From: Inia geoffrensis
Taxonomy: Eukaryota > Chordata > Mammalia > Artiodactyla > Iniidae
Direction of reading: 5' to 3'
NCBI GenBank assembly: GCA_036417435.1
Contig: JAZAQT010000784.1
Coordinates: 1-64,000 of the forward strand
DNA: 64,000 nt
Shown here: one piece after another, positions 38,185 to 50,336 of the stretch
How the letters are laid out: every line of letters begins with the position of its first letter
Position numbering within the stretch: position 1 is the stretch's first letter
Program-made: the position numbers and the translations under genes
Notes under the pieces: generated by a model
Told to the model about the DNA's origin: nothing
Databases searched by the model: none
What the model saw: only the letters and a program-made list of their open reading frames with translations

Positions 38185-39920
38185 AGTCCTTGTGTTTTCT
38201 TTTTCAAATTTATTTTTATAAGGGGATTTAGCTTATTGACACTGCTGTGTGTATGCTGCTGTACACAAATGATTTTCTTATGGAGACCTATAAATGTATG
38301 GGTTTTAATTTTCTTCATAGTCAGGTATATTCCTAAGTTTTGAATACGGGGTGTTGAGTCCATTTGGTTCAGCAAGGAGTAGCTCTTGTCTAATATATAT
38401 TTGGCTTATGGAATGGTATCTGTCCTAATGTCAACCTCTGGTTTTATGCAGCCTCCCCACTCTCCTTTCCCCTTAAGCAAGCATAAGTTTCTTTTTTAAA
38501 TGTGAGACTCTCTTGTGTTTTGTAATGCAGTTCACACGTAGCCGTGTTTACATTCCCGGTATTAGTGATATCTTATGATGTTCCTTTTTCTGTGTGACTT
38601 ATTTCACTTAGAATCATCATAACTAAATCCTCTCATTATGCTGCTACTGGTCTGTTGCCTTTGATTTCATTGTTGAGTGATATTCCTTTGTAGGGATGTA
38701 CCACAACTTCTATATCCATTTTTCTCTTTCTGGGCTATTAAAGTTGTGCCATAGTCAAGGCTCCCATACACAGAGCAGCCCCAAACTTTGGTGTGGCTGT
38801 GTCTTTTTCATTTAAATTTTCCGTATCTATAGCAACATAAGTGGAAGTGCCCTAGGCTCTCTAGCTTGATTTTTTCTTTGTTCCAGGAAACACCATCCAC
38901 TTCTCCAGAGTGGCTGTTGGCAATTTACATCCCGCCCATCAGCATAACAAGGCTGCCGGTTCTCCATGGCCTGTCCTGCCTCTCTGGATTTTACACGTTT
39001 TTCGGACAACCCGTTGGATCGGTGGGAAGTGAGACTGCCTTGTAGTGCGGATTTCCATTGCAGGCTTGCTTGGTTGGCCAAAAAGGGCGTATGCGTTTTT
39101 TCCTGAATCTATTCAGGAAAAAACGCATACGCCCTTTTTGGCCAAGAGCATCACTGTCGAACTGCTGCCTCTTTTCCTACGCTTTCAGAGCAATTCTTAT
39201 CTACCCCCTGATATCTGTTTTCTGCAATTCTGCTTCACGTTCAAGTCCTCTTCACAGCCTTCCTTCAATAAATTTTTGGATGATAGAGGTCATTTGGAAC
39301 TCTGCAGGATTGTGAGTTACAGTGCCAAAAATCTCCTTTTCTCAACTCGCTTTCTTGTGAGCTGACCGCAAACCCGAAGAATTGCTTCAGGCCCTAATCT
39401 CGTTCCGGCATGGCACGCTGAGCCTTTGATGAATTCTTCCTCCTGTAGGGAAATCAGTGTTCAATGTGCCCGTCCAAACACATCAAGTTAGCTGCTCATT
39501 CATTATCCTTATTCCTGTTCATCTTCCACAGAAATTGCAAACTGTGCCAAACAAGAGGTCAAAGGCACTGACTCTCCAAGTGGGGAGAATGTTAATATTG
39601 CATCTGGAACGGCGAACTCGAGTACCAGGGGGCTAAAATGGCGATGAGTTTTAGAAATTGTGCCTCATCACTTCGTGGACCATATTCTGGGTTTTCCATG
39701 CATATTTTAGCTGAAGGATAAATCCCTTACACGTGGAGATTTGGGACCCGTGGAATGGGAACCATGCACCATTACCTCAAAGGGTCTGCATTCCCTCACC
39801 AATAGTATCAGCCCCAAGTGTCCAGCCTTATCTCTCCCACAGCTGTGGATGTAGAGGTGGTAAATCCAAGATTCCTCACAAGCCCTCAAGGACTTATTTA
39901 AGAATTTCTCTCTATTTGAC
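38185..39920 (+). repeat. Monomer U23 (gamma, family 2)
   Basis: 1,736 bp. Shares the GTTTTTCGGACAACCC marker with U21. Private CTCCCATACACAG (a CG to CA change) near 38,761. Palindrome 39074-39145. Confidence 0.92.
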
Positions 39921-41656
39921 AGTCCTTGTGTTTTCTTTTTCAAATTTAGTTTTATAAGGGGATTTAGCTTATTGACACTGCTGTGTGTATGCTGCTGTAC
40001 ACAAATGATTTTCTTATGGAGACTTATAAATGTATGGGTTTTAATTTTCTTCATAGTCAGGTATATTCCTAAGTTTTGAATACGGGGTGTTGAGTCCATT
40101 TGGTTGAGCAAGGAGTAGCTCTTGTCTAATATATATTTGGCTTATGGAATGGTATCTGTCCTAATGTCAACCTCTGGTTTTATGCAGCCTCCCCACTCTC
40201 CTTTCCCCTTAAGCAAGCATAAGTTTCTTTTTTAAATGTGAGACTCTCTTGTGTTTTGTAATGCAGTTCACACGTAGCCGTGTTTACATTCCCGGTATTA
40301 GTGATATCTTATGATGTTTCTTTTTCTGTGTGACTTATTTCACTTAGAATCATCGTAACTAAATCCACTCATTATGCTGCTACTGGTCTGTTGCCATTGA
40401 TTTCATTGTTGAGTGATATTCCATTGTAGGGATGTACCACAACTTCTATATCTATTTTTCTCTTTCTGGGCTATTAAAGTTGTACCATAGTCAAGGCTCC
40501 CGTACACAGAGCAGCCCCAAACTTTGGTGTGGCTGTGTCTTTTTCATTTAAATTTTCCGTATCTATAGCACCATAAGTGGAAGTGCCCTAGGCTCTCTAG
40601 CTTGATTTTTTCTTTGTTCCAGGAAACACCATCCACTTCTCCAGAGTGGCTGTTGGCAATTTACATCCCGCCCATCAGCATAACAAGGCTGCCGGTTCTC
40701 CATGGCCTGTCCTGCCTCTCTGGATTTTACACTTTTTTCGGACGGCCCGTTGGATCGGTGGGAAGTGAGACTGCCTTGTAGTGCGGATTTCCATTGCAGG
40801 CTTGCTTGGTTGGCCAAAAAGGGCGTATGCGTTTTTTCCTGAATCTATTCAGGAAAAAACGCATACGCCCTTTTTGGCCAAGAGCATCACTGTCGAACTG
40901 CTGCCTCTTTTCCTACGCTTTCAGAGCAATTCTTATCTACCCCCTGATATCTGTTTTCTGCAATTCTGCTTCACGTTCAAGTCCTCTTCACAGCCTTCCT
41001 TCAATAAATTTTTGGATGATTTGGGTCATTTGGAACTCTGCAGGATTGTGAGGTACAGTGCCAAAAATCTCCTTTTCTCAACTCGCTTTCTTGTGAGCTG
41101 ACCGCAAACCCGAAGAATTGCTTCAGGCCCTAATCTCGTTCCGGCATGGCACGCTGAGCCTTTGATGAATTCTTCCTCCTGTAGGGAAATCAGTGTTCAA
41201 TGTGCCCGTCCAAACACATCAAGTTAGCTGCTCATTCATTATCCTTATTCCTGTTCATCTTCCACAGAAATTGCAAACTGTGCCAAACAAGAGGTCAAAG
41301 GCACTGACTCTCCAAGTGGGGAGAATGTTCATATTGCATCTGGAACGGCGAACTCGAGTACCAGGGGGCTAAAATGGCGATGAGTTTTAGAAATTGTGCC
41401 TCATCACTTCGTGGACCATATTCTGGGTTTTCCATGCATATTTTAGCTGAAGGATAAATCCCTTACACGTGGAGATTTGGGACCCGTGGAATGGGAACCA
41501 TGCACCATTACCTCAAAGGGTCTGCATTCCCTCACCAATAGTATCAGCCCCAAGTGTCCAGCCTTATCTCTCCCACAGCTGTGGATGTAGAGGTGGTAAA
41601 TCCAAGATTCCTCACAAGCCCTCAAGGACTTATTTAAGAATTTCTCTCTATTTGAC
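39921..41656 (+). repeat. Monomer U24 (delta, family 2)
   Basis: 1,736 bp. AAATTTAGTTTTATAAGG near 39,943 recurs only in U37; GATGATTTGGGTC near 41,014 is shared with U25 and U37. Palindrome 40810-40881. Private GTGAGGTACAG near 41,047. Confidence 0.92.
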
Positions 41657-43392
41657 AGTCCTTGTGTTTTCTTTTTCAAATTTATTTTTATAAGGGGATT
41701 TAGCTTATTGACACTGCTGTGTGTATGCTGCTGTACACAAATGATTTTCTTATGGAGACGTATAAATGTATGGGTTTTTATTTTCTTCCTAGTCAGGTAT
41801 ATTCCTAGGTTTTGAATACGGGGTGTTGAGTCCATTTGGTTGAGCAATGAGTAGGTCTTGTCCAATATATATTTGGCTTATGGAATGGTATCTGTCCTAA
41901 TGTCAACCTCTGGTTTTATGCAGCCTCCCCAGTCTACTTTCCCCTTAAGCGAGCCTAAGTTTCTTTTGTAAATGTGAGACTCTGTTGTGTTTTGTAATGC
42001 AGTTCACACGTAGCCGTGTTTACATTCCCGGTATTAGTGATACCTTATTATGTTTCTTTTTCTGTGTGACTTATTTCACTTAGAATCATCATAACTAAAT
42101 CCTCTCATTATGCTGCTACTGGTCTGTTGCCATTGATTTCATTGTTGAGTGATATTCCATTGTAGGGATGTACCACAACTTCTATATCCATTTTTCTCTT
42201 TCTGGGCTATTAAAGTTGTACCATAATCAAGGATCCCGTACACAGAGCAGCCCCAAACTATGGTGTGGCTGTGTCTTTTTCATTTAAATTTTCCGAATCT
42301 ATAGCACCATAAGTGGAAGTGCCCTAGGCTCTCTAGCTTGGTTTTTTCTTTGTTCCAGGAAACACCGTCCACTTCTCCAGAGTGGCTGTTGGCAATTTAC
42401 ATCCCGCCCATCAGCATAACAAGGCTGCCGGTTCTCCATGGCCTGTCCTGCCTCTCTGGATTTTACACTTTTTTCGGACGGCCCGTTGGATCGGTGGGAA
42501 GTGAGACTGCCTTGTAGTGCGGATTTCCATTGCAGGCTTGCTTGGTTGGCCAAAAAGGGCGTATGCGTTTTTTCCTGAATCTATTCAGGAAAAAACGCAT
42601 ACGCCCTTTTTGGCCAAGAGCATCACTGTCGAACTGCTGCCTCTTTTCCTACGCTTTCAGAGCAATTCTTATCTACCCCCTGATATCTGTTTTCTGCAAT
42701 TCTGCTTCACGTTCAAGTCCTCTTCACAGCCTTCCTTCAATAAATTTTTGGATGATTTGGGTCATTTGGAACTCTGCAGGATTGTGAGTTACAGTGCCAA
42801 AAATCTCCTTTTCTCAACTCGCTTTCTTGTGAGCTGACCGCAAACCCGAAGAATTGCTTCAGTCCCTAATCTCGTTCCGGCATGGCACGCTGAGCCTTTG
42901 ATGAATTCTTCCTCCTGTAGGGAAATCAGTGTTCAATGTGCCCGTCCAAACACATCAAGTTAGCTGCTCATTCATTATCCTTATTCCTGTTCATCTTCCA
43001 CAGAAATTGCAAACTGTGCCAAACAAGAGGTCAAAGGCACTGACTCTCCAAGTGGGGAGAATGTTAATATTGCATCTGGAACGGCGAACTCGAGTACCAG
43101 GGGGCTAAAATGGCGATGAGTTTTAGAAATTGTGCCTCATCACTTCGTGGACCATATTCTGGGTTTTCCATGCATATTTTAGCTGAAGGATAAATCCCTT
43201 ACACGTGGAGATTTGGGACCCGTGGAATGGGAACCATGCACCATTACCTCAAAGGGTCTGCATTCCCTCACCAATAGTATCAGCCCCAAGTGTCCAGCCT
43301 TATCTCTCCCACAGCTGTGGATGTAGAGGTGGTAAATCCAAGATTCCTCACAAGCCCTCAAGGACTTATTTAAGAATTTCTCTCTATTTGAC
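41657..43392 (+). repeat. Monomer U25 (delta/beta hybrid)
   Basis: 1,736 bp. A beta segment (GAGACGTATAAATG, GTCCAATAT, CCAGTCTACTTTCC) runs from between 41,680 and 41,757 to between about 42,340 and 42,403. The rest is delta (GGCCCGTTGG, GATTTGGGTC). Palindrome 42546-42617 has the family-2 central mismatch. Confidence 0.92.
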
Positions 43393-45129
43393 AGTCCTTG
43401 TGTTTTCTTTTTCAAATTTATTTTTATAAGGGGATTTAGCTTATTGACACTGCTGTGTGTATGCTGCTGTACACAAATGATTTTCTTATGGAGACGTATA
43501 AATGTATGGGTTTTTATTTTCTTCCTAGTCAGGTATATTCCTAGGTTTTGAATACGGGGTGTTGAGTCCATTTGGTTGAGCAATGAGTAGGTCTTGTCCA
43601 ATATATATTTGGCTTATGGAATGGTATCTGTCCTAATGTCAACCTCTGGTTTTATGCAGCCTCCCCAGTCTACTTTCCCCTTAAGCAAGCCTAAGTTTCT
43701 TTTGTAAATGTGAGACTCTGTTGTGTTTTGTAATGCAGTTCACACGAAGCCGTGTTTACATTCCCGGTATTAGTGATACCTTATTATGTTTCTTTTTCTG
43801 TGTGACTTATTTCACTTAGAATCATCATAACTAAATCCTCTCATTATGCTGCTACTGGTCTGTTGCCATTGATTTCATTGTTGAGTGATATTCCATTGTA
43901 GGGATGTACCACAACTTCTATATCCATTTTTCTCTTTCTGGGCTATTAAAGTTGTACCATAATCAAGGATCCCGTACACAGAGCAGCCCCAAACTATGGT
44001 GTGGCTGTGTCTTTTTCATTTAAATTTTCCGAATCTATAGCACCATAAGTGGAAGTGCCCTAGGCTCTCTAGCTTGGTTTTTTCTTTGTTTCAGGAAACA
44101 CCATCCACTTCTCCAGAGTGGCTGTTGGCAATTTACATCCCGCCCATCAGCATAACAGGGCTGCCGGTTTCTCCATGGCCTGTCCTGCCTCTCTGGATTT
44201 TACACTTTTTTCAGAAGGCCCTTTGGATCGGTGGGAAGTGAGACTTCCTTGTAGTGCGGATTTCCATTGCAGGCTTGCTTGGTTGGCCAAAAAGGGCGTA
44301 TGCGTTTTTTCCTGAATATATTCAGGAAAAAACGCATACGCCCTTTTTGGCCAAGTGCATCACTGTCGAACTGCTGCCTCTTTTCCTACGCTTTCAGAGC
44401 AATTCTTATCTACCCCCTGATATATGTTTTCTGCAATTCTGTGTCGCTTTCAAGTCCTCTTCACAGCCTTCCTTCAATAAATTTTTGGATGGTAGGGGTC
44501 ATTTGGAACTCTGCAGGATTGTGAGTTACAGTGCCAAAAATCTCCTTTTCTCAACTCGCTTTCTTGTGAGCTGACCGCAAACGCGAAGAATTGCTTCAGG
44601 CCCTAATCTCGTTCCGGCATGGCATGCGGAGCCTTTGGTGAATTCTTCTTCCTGTATGGAAATCAGAGTTCAATGTGCCCGTCCAAACACATCGAGTTAG
44701 CCGTTCATTCATTCTCCTTATTCCTGTTCATCTTCCACAGAAATTGCAAACTGTGCGAAACAAGAGTTCAAAGGCACTGACTCTTCAACTGGGGAGAATG
44801 TTAATATCGCATCTGAAACGGCGAACTCGAATACCAGGGAGCTAAAATGGCGATGAGTTTTAGAAATTTTGCCTGATCACTTCGTGGACCATATTCTGGG
44901 TTTTCCATGCATATTTTAGCTGAAGGATAAATCCCTTACACGTGGAGATTTGGGACCCATGGAATGGGAACCATGCACCATTACCTCAAAGGGTCTGCAT
45001 TCCCTCAACAATAGTATCAGCCCCAAGTGTCCAGCCTTATTTCTCCCCCAGCTGTGGATGTAGAGGTCGTAAATCCAAGATTCCTCACAAGCCCTGAAGG
45101 ACTTATTTAAGAGTTTCTCTCTATTTGAC
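43393..45129 (+). repeat. Monomer U26 (beta hybrid with a short alpha patch)
   Basis: 1,737 bp. The first part shares the private ACCTTATTATGTTTC with U25, so the two are recent tandem duplicates there. The remainder is beta with a perfect palindrome 44283-44354, except for an alpha-type patch around 44,939-45,051. XhoI lost. Confidence 0.92.
44939..45051. other. Alpha-type conversion patch inside a beta monomer (minimum extent)
   Basis: In U26, bases before about 44,890 (GTGGACCATATTC) and after about 45,066 (GGTCGTAAATCC) are beta. Between them the alpha states TTACACGTGG, GGGACCCATGG, CAACAATAGTATCAGC and CCTTATTTCTCC appear. The tract is at least about 113 bp and at most about 176 bp, a size usual for gene conversion. 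Confidence 0.75.
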
Positions 45130-46864
45130 AGTCCTTGTGTTTTCTTTTTCAAATTTATTTTTATAAGGGGATTTAGCTTATTTACACTGCTGTGTGTATG
45201 CTGCTGTACACAAATGATTTTCTTATGGAGACCTATAAATGTATGGGTTTTAATTTTCCTTATAGTCAGGTATATTCCTAGGTTTTGAATACGGGGTGTT
45301 GAGTCCATTTGGTTGAGCAAGGATTAGGTCTTGTCTAATATATATTTGGCTTATGGAATGGTATCTGTCCTAATGTCAACCTCTGGTTTTATGCAGCCTC
45401 CCCACTCTCCTTTTCCCTTAAGCAAGCATAAGTTTCTTTTGTAAATGTGAGACTCTCTTGTGTTTTGTAATGCAGTTCACACGTAGCCGTGTTTACATTC
45501 CCGGTATTAGTGATACCTTATGATGTTTCTTTTTCTGTGTGACTTATTTCACTTAGAAACATCATAACTAAATCCTCTCATTATGCTGCTACTGGTCTGT
45601 TGCCATTGATTACATTGTTGAGTGATATTCCATTGTAGGGATGTACCACAACTTCTATATCCATTTTTCTCTTTCTGGCCTATTAAAGTTGTACCATAGT
45701 CAAGGATCCCGTACACAGAGCAGCCCCAAACTTTGGTGTGGCTGTGTCTTTTTCATTTAAATTTTCCGAATCCATAGCACCATTATTGGAAGTGCCCTTG
45801 GCTCTCTAGCTTGGTTTTTTCTTTGTTCCAGGAAGCACCATCCACTTCTCCAGAGTGGCTGTTGGCAATTTACATCCCGCCCATCAGCATAACAAGGCTG
45901 CCGGTTCTCCATGGCCTGTCCTGCCTCTCTGGATTTTACAATTTTTTCGGACGGCCCTTTGGATCGGTGGGAAGTGAGACTTCCTTGTAGTGCGGATTTC
46001 CATTGCAGGCTTGCTTGGTTTGCCAAAGAGTGTGTATGCGTTTTTTCCTGAATATATTCAGGAAAAAACGCATACGCCCTTTTTGGCCAAGTGCATCACT
46101 GTCGAACTGCTGCCTCTTTTCCTACGCTTTCAGAGCAATTCTTATCTACCCCCTGATATCTGTTTCTGCAATTCTGCGTCGCGTTCAAGTCCTCTTCACA
46201 GACGTCCTTCAATAAATTTTTGGATGATAGGGGTCATTAGGAACTCTGCAGGATTGTGAGTTACAGTGCCAGAAATCTCCTTTTCTCAACTCGCTTTCTT
46301 GTGAGCTGACCGCAAACGCGAAGAATTGCTTCAGGCCCTAATCTCGTTCCGGCATGGCATGCGGAGCCTTTGGTGAATTCTTCTTCCTGTATGGAAATCA
46401 GAGTTCAATGTGCCCGTCCGAACACATCGAGTTAGCCGTTCATTCATTCTCCTTATTCCTGTTCATCTTCCACAGAAATTGCAAACTGTGCGAAACAAGA
46501 GTTCAAAGGCACTGACTCTTCAACTGGGGAGAATGTTAATATCGCATCTGAAACGGCGAACTCGAATACCAGGGAGCTAAAATGGCGATGAGTTTTAGAA
46601 ATTTTGCCTGATCACTTCGTGGACCATATTCTGGGTTTTCCATGCATATTTTAGCTGAAGGATAAATCCCTTAAATGTGGAGATTTGGGAATCGTGGAAT
46701 GGGAAGCATGCACCATTACCTCAAAGGGTCTGCATTCCCTCACCAATATTATCATCCCCAAGTGTCCAGCCTTATCTCTCCCCCAGCTGTGGATGTAGAG
46801 GTCGTAAATCCAAGATTCCTCACAAGCCCTGAAGGACTTATTTAAGAGTTTCTCTCTATTTGAC
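45130..46864 (+). repeat. Monomer U27 (alpha 5', beta 3' hybrid)
   Basis: 1,735 bp. Alpha up to the palindrome 46019-46090 and the CAGTGCCAGAAATC marker near 46,265, then beta from GAGCTGACCGCAAACGCG near 46,300 to the end. Because of this, two alpha-type palindromes (U27, U28) are adjacent. Confidence 0.92.
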
Positions 46865-48599
46865 AGTCCTTGTGTTTTCTTTTTCAAATTTATTTTTATA
46901 AGGGGATTTAGCTTATTTACACTGCTGTGTGTATGCTGCTGTACACAAATGATTTTCTTATGGAGACCTATAAATGTATGGGTTTTAATTTTCCTTATAG
47001 TCAGGTATATTCCTAGGTTTTGAATACGGGGTGTTGAGTCCATTTGGTTGAGCAAGGATTAGGTCTTGTCTAATATATATTTGGCTTATGGAATGGTATC
47101 TGTCCTAATGTCAACCTCTGGTTTTATGCAGCCTCCCCACTCTCCTTTTCCCTTAAGCAAGCATAAGTTTCTTTTGTAAATGTGAGACTCTCTTGTGTTT
47201 TGTAATGCAGTTCACACGTAGCCGTGTTTACATTCCCGGTATTAGTGATACCTTATGATGTTTCTTTTTCTGTGTGACTTATTTCACTTAGAAACATCAT
47301 AACTAAATCCTCTCATTATGCTGCTACTGGTCTGTTGCCATTGATTACATTGTTGAGTGATATTCCATTGTAGGGATGTACCACAACTTCTATATCCATT
47401 TTTCTCTTTCTGGCCTATTAAAGTTGTACCATAGTCAAGGATCCCGTACACAGAGCAGCCCCAAACTTTGGTGTGGCTGTGTCTTTTTCATTTAAATTTT
47501 CCGAATCCATAGCACCATTATTGGAAGTGCCCTTGGCTCTCTAGCTTGGTTTTTTCTTTGTTCCAGGAAGCACCATCCACTTCTCCAGAGTGGCTGTTGG
47601 CAATTTACATCCCGCCCATCAGCATAACAAGGCTGCCGGTTCTCCATGGCCTGTCCTGCCTCTCTGGATTTTACAATTTTTTCGGACGGCCCTTTGGATC
47701 GGTGGGAAGTGAGACTTCCTTGTAGTGCGGATTTCCATTGCAGGCTTGCTTGGTTTGCCAAAGAGTGTGTATGCGTTTTTTCCTGAATATATTCAGGAAA
47801 AAACGCATACGCCCTTTTTGGCCAAGTGCATCACTGTCGAACTGCTGCCTCTTTTCCTACGCTTTCAGAGCCATTCTTATCTACCCCCTGATATCTGTTT
47901 CTGCAATTCTGCGTCGCGTTCAAGTCCTCTTCACAGACGTCCTTCAATAAATTTTTGGATGATAGGGGTCATTAGGAACTCTGCAGGATTGTGAGTTACA
48001 GTGCCAGAAATCTCCTTTTCTCAACTCGCTTTCTTGTGAACTGACCGCAAACCCGAAGAATTGCTTCAGGCCCTAATCTCGTTCCGGCATGGCACGCTGA
48101 GCCTTTGGTGAATTCTTCTTCCTGTAGGGAAATCAGAGTTCAATGTGCCCGTCCAAACACATCAAGTTAGCCGCTCATTCGTTCTCCTTATTCCTGTTAA
48201 TCTTCCAAGGAAACTGCAAACTGTGCCAAACAAGAGGTCAAAGGCACTGACTCTCCAAGTGGGGAGAATGTTAATATTGCATCTGGAACGGCGAACTCGA
48301 GTACCAGGGGGCTAAAATGGCGATGAGTTTTAGAAATTTTTCCTGATCACTTCGTGGCCCATATTCTGGGTTTTCCATGCATATTTTAGCTGAAGGATAA
48401 ATCCCTTACACGTGGAGATTTGGGACCCATGGAATGGGAACCATGCACCATTACCTCAAAGGGTCTGCATTCCCTCAACAATAGTATCAGCCCCAAGTGT
48501 CCAGCCTTATTTCTCCCCCAGCTGTGGATGTAGAGGTGGTAAATCCAAGATTCCTCACAAGCCCTGAAGGACTTATTTAAGAATTTCTCTCTATTTGAC
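46865..48599 (+). repeat. Monomer U28 (alpha, family 1)
   Basis: 1,735 bp. Complete alpha unit closely matching U12 in both halves. Alpha palindrome 47754-47825; private AGAGCCATTC near 47,868. Confidence 0.93.
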
Positions 48600-50336
48600 A
48601 GTCCTTGTGTTTTCTTTTTGAAATTTATTTTTATAAGGGGATTTAGCTTATTGACACTGCTGTGTGTATGCTGCTGTACACAAATGATTTTCTTATGGAG
48701 ACGTATAAATGTATGGGTTTTTATTTTCTTCCTAGTCAGGTATATTCCTAGGTTTTGAATACGGGGTGTTGAGTCCATTTGGTTGAGCAATGAGTAGGTC
48801 TTGTCCAATATATATTTGGCTTATGGAATGGTATCTGTCCTAATGTCAACCTCTGGTTTTATGCAGCCTCCCCAGTCTACTTTCCCCTTAAGCAAGCCTA
48901 AGTTTCTTTTGTAAATGTGAGACTCTGTTGTGTTTTGTAATGCAGTTCACACGTAGCCGTGTTTACATTCCCGGTATTAGTGATACCTTATGATGTTTCT
49001 TTTTCTGTGTGACTTATTTCACTTAGAATCATCATAACTAAATCCTCTCATTATGCTGCTACTGGTCTGTTGCCATTGATTTCATTGTTGAGTGATATTC
49101 CATTGTAGGGATGTACCACAACTTCTATATCTATTTTTCTCTTTCTGGGCTATTAAAGTTGTACCATAATCAAGGATCCCGTACACAGAGCAGCCCCAAA
49201 CTATGGTGTGGCTGTGTCTTTTTCATTTAAATTTTCCGAATCTATAGCACCATAAGTGGAAGTGCCCTAGGCTCTCTAGCTTGTTTTTTTCTTTGTTCCA
49301 GGAAACACCATCCACTTCTCCAGAGTGGCTGTTGGCAATTTACATCTCGCCCATCAGCATAACAAGGCTGCCGGTTTCTCCATGGCCTGTCCTGCCTCTC
49401 TGGATTTTACACTTTTTTCAGAAGGCCCTTTGGATCGGTGGGAAGTGAGACTTCCTTGTAGTGCGGATTTCCATTGCAGGCTTGCTTGGTTGGCCAAAAA
49501 GGGCGTATGCGTTTTTTCCTGAATATATTCAGGAAAAAACGCATACGCCCTTTTTGGCCAAGTGCATCACTGTCGAACTGCTGCCTCTTTTCCTACGCTT
49601 TCAGAGCAATTCTTATCTACCCCCTGATATATGTTTTCTGCAATTCTGTGTCGCTTTCAAGTCCTCTTCACAGCCTTCCTTCAATAAATTTTTGGATGGT
49701 AGGGGTCATTTGGAACTCTGCAGGATTGTGAGTTACAGTGCCAAAAATCTCCTTTTCTCAACTCGCTTTCTTGTGAGCTGACCGCAAACCCGAAGAATTG
49801 CTTCAGGCCCTAATCTCGTTCCGGCATGGCATGCTGAGCCTTTGGTGAACTCTTCTTCCTGTATGGAAATCAGAGTTCAATGTGCCCGTCCAAACACATC
49901 GAGTTAGCCGCTCATTGGTTCTCCTTATTCCTGATCATCTTCTACCGAAATTGCAAAGTGTGCGAAACAAGAGGTCAAAGGCACTGAATCTCCAAGTGGG
50001 GAGAATGTTAATATGGCCTCTGGAGCGGCGAACTCGAGTCCCAGGGTTCGAAAATGGCGATGAGTTTTAGAAACTTTGCCTGATCACTTCTTGGACCATA
50101 TTCTGGGTTTTCCATGCATATTTTAGCTGAAGGATAAATCCCTTACACGTGGAGATTTGGGACCCGTGGAATGGGAACCATGCACCATTACCTCAAAGGG
50201 TCTGCATTCCCTCACCAATAGCATCAGCCCCAAGTGTCCAGCCTTATCTCTCCCACGGCTGTGGATGTAGAGGTGGTAAATCCAAGATTCCTCACAAGCC
50301 CTGAAGGACTTATTTAAGAGTTTCTCTCTATTTGAC
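48600..50336 (+). repeat. Monomer U29 (beta 5', divergent 3')
   Basis: 1,737 bp. Beta through the perfect palindrome 49490-49561. From about 49,790 to 50,060 it has a cluster of private variants, including loss of EcoRI (GTGAACTC) and GGCCTCTGGAGCGG; the TGTATGGAAATC next to the lost EcoRI site is the usual beta state. Confidence 0.93.
49790..50060. other. Divergent satellite segment in U29
   Basis: Variants found in no other monomer cluster here: TCATTGGTTCTCC, CCTGATCATCTTCTACCG, TGCAAAGTGTGCG, CACTGAATCTCC, AATATGGCCTCTGGAGCGG, GAGTCCCAGGGTTCG. The density of private changes is clearly higher than in neighbouring monomers. It probably derives from a subtype not otherwise sampled in the window. 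Confidence 0.8.

Noticed and set aside
41657..45129. Hybrid monomers as assembly chimeras
   Set aside because: U25 and U26 share private variants and the switches fall at different points, which suits real exchange. An assembly error is not excluded without reads, so confidence was kept moderate.
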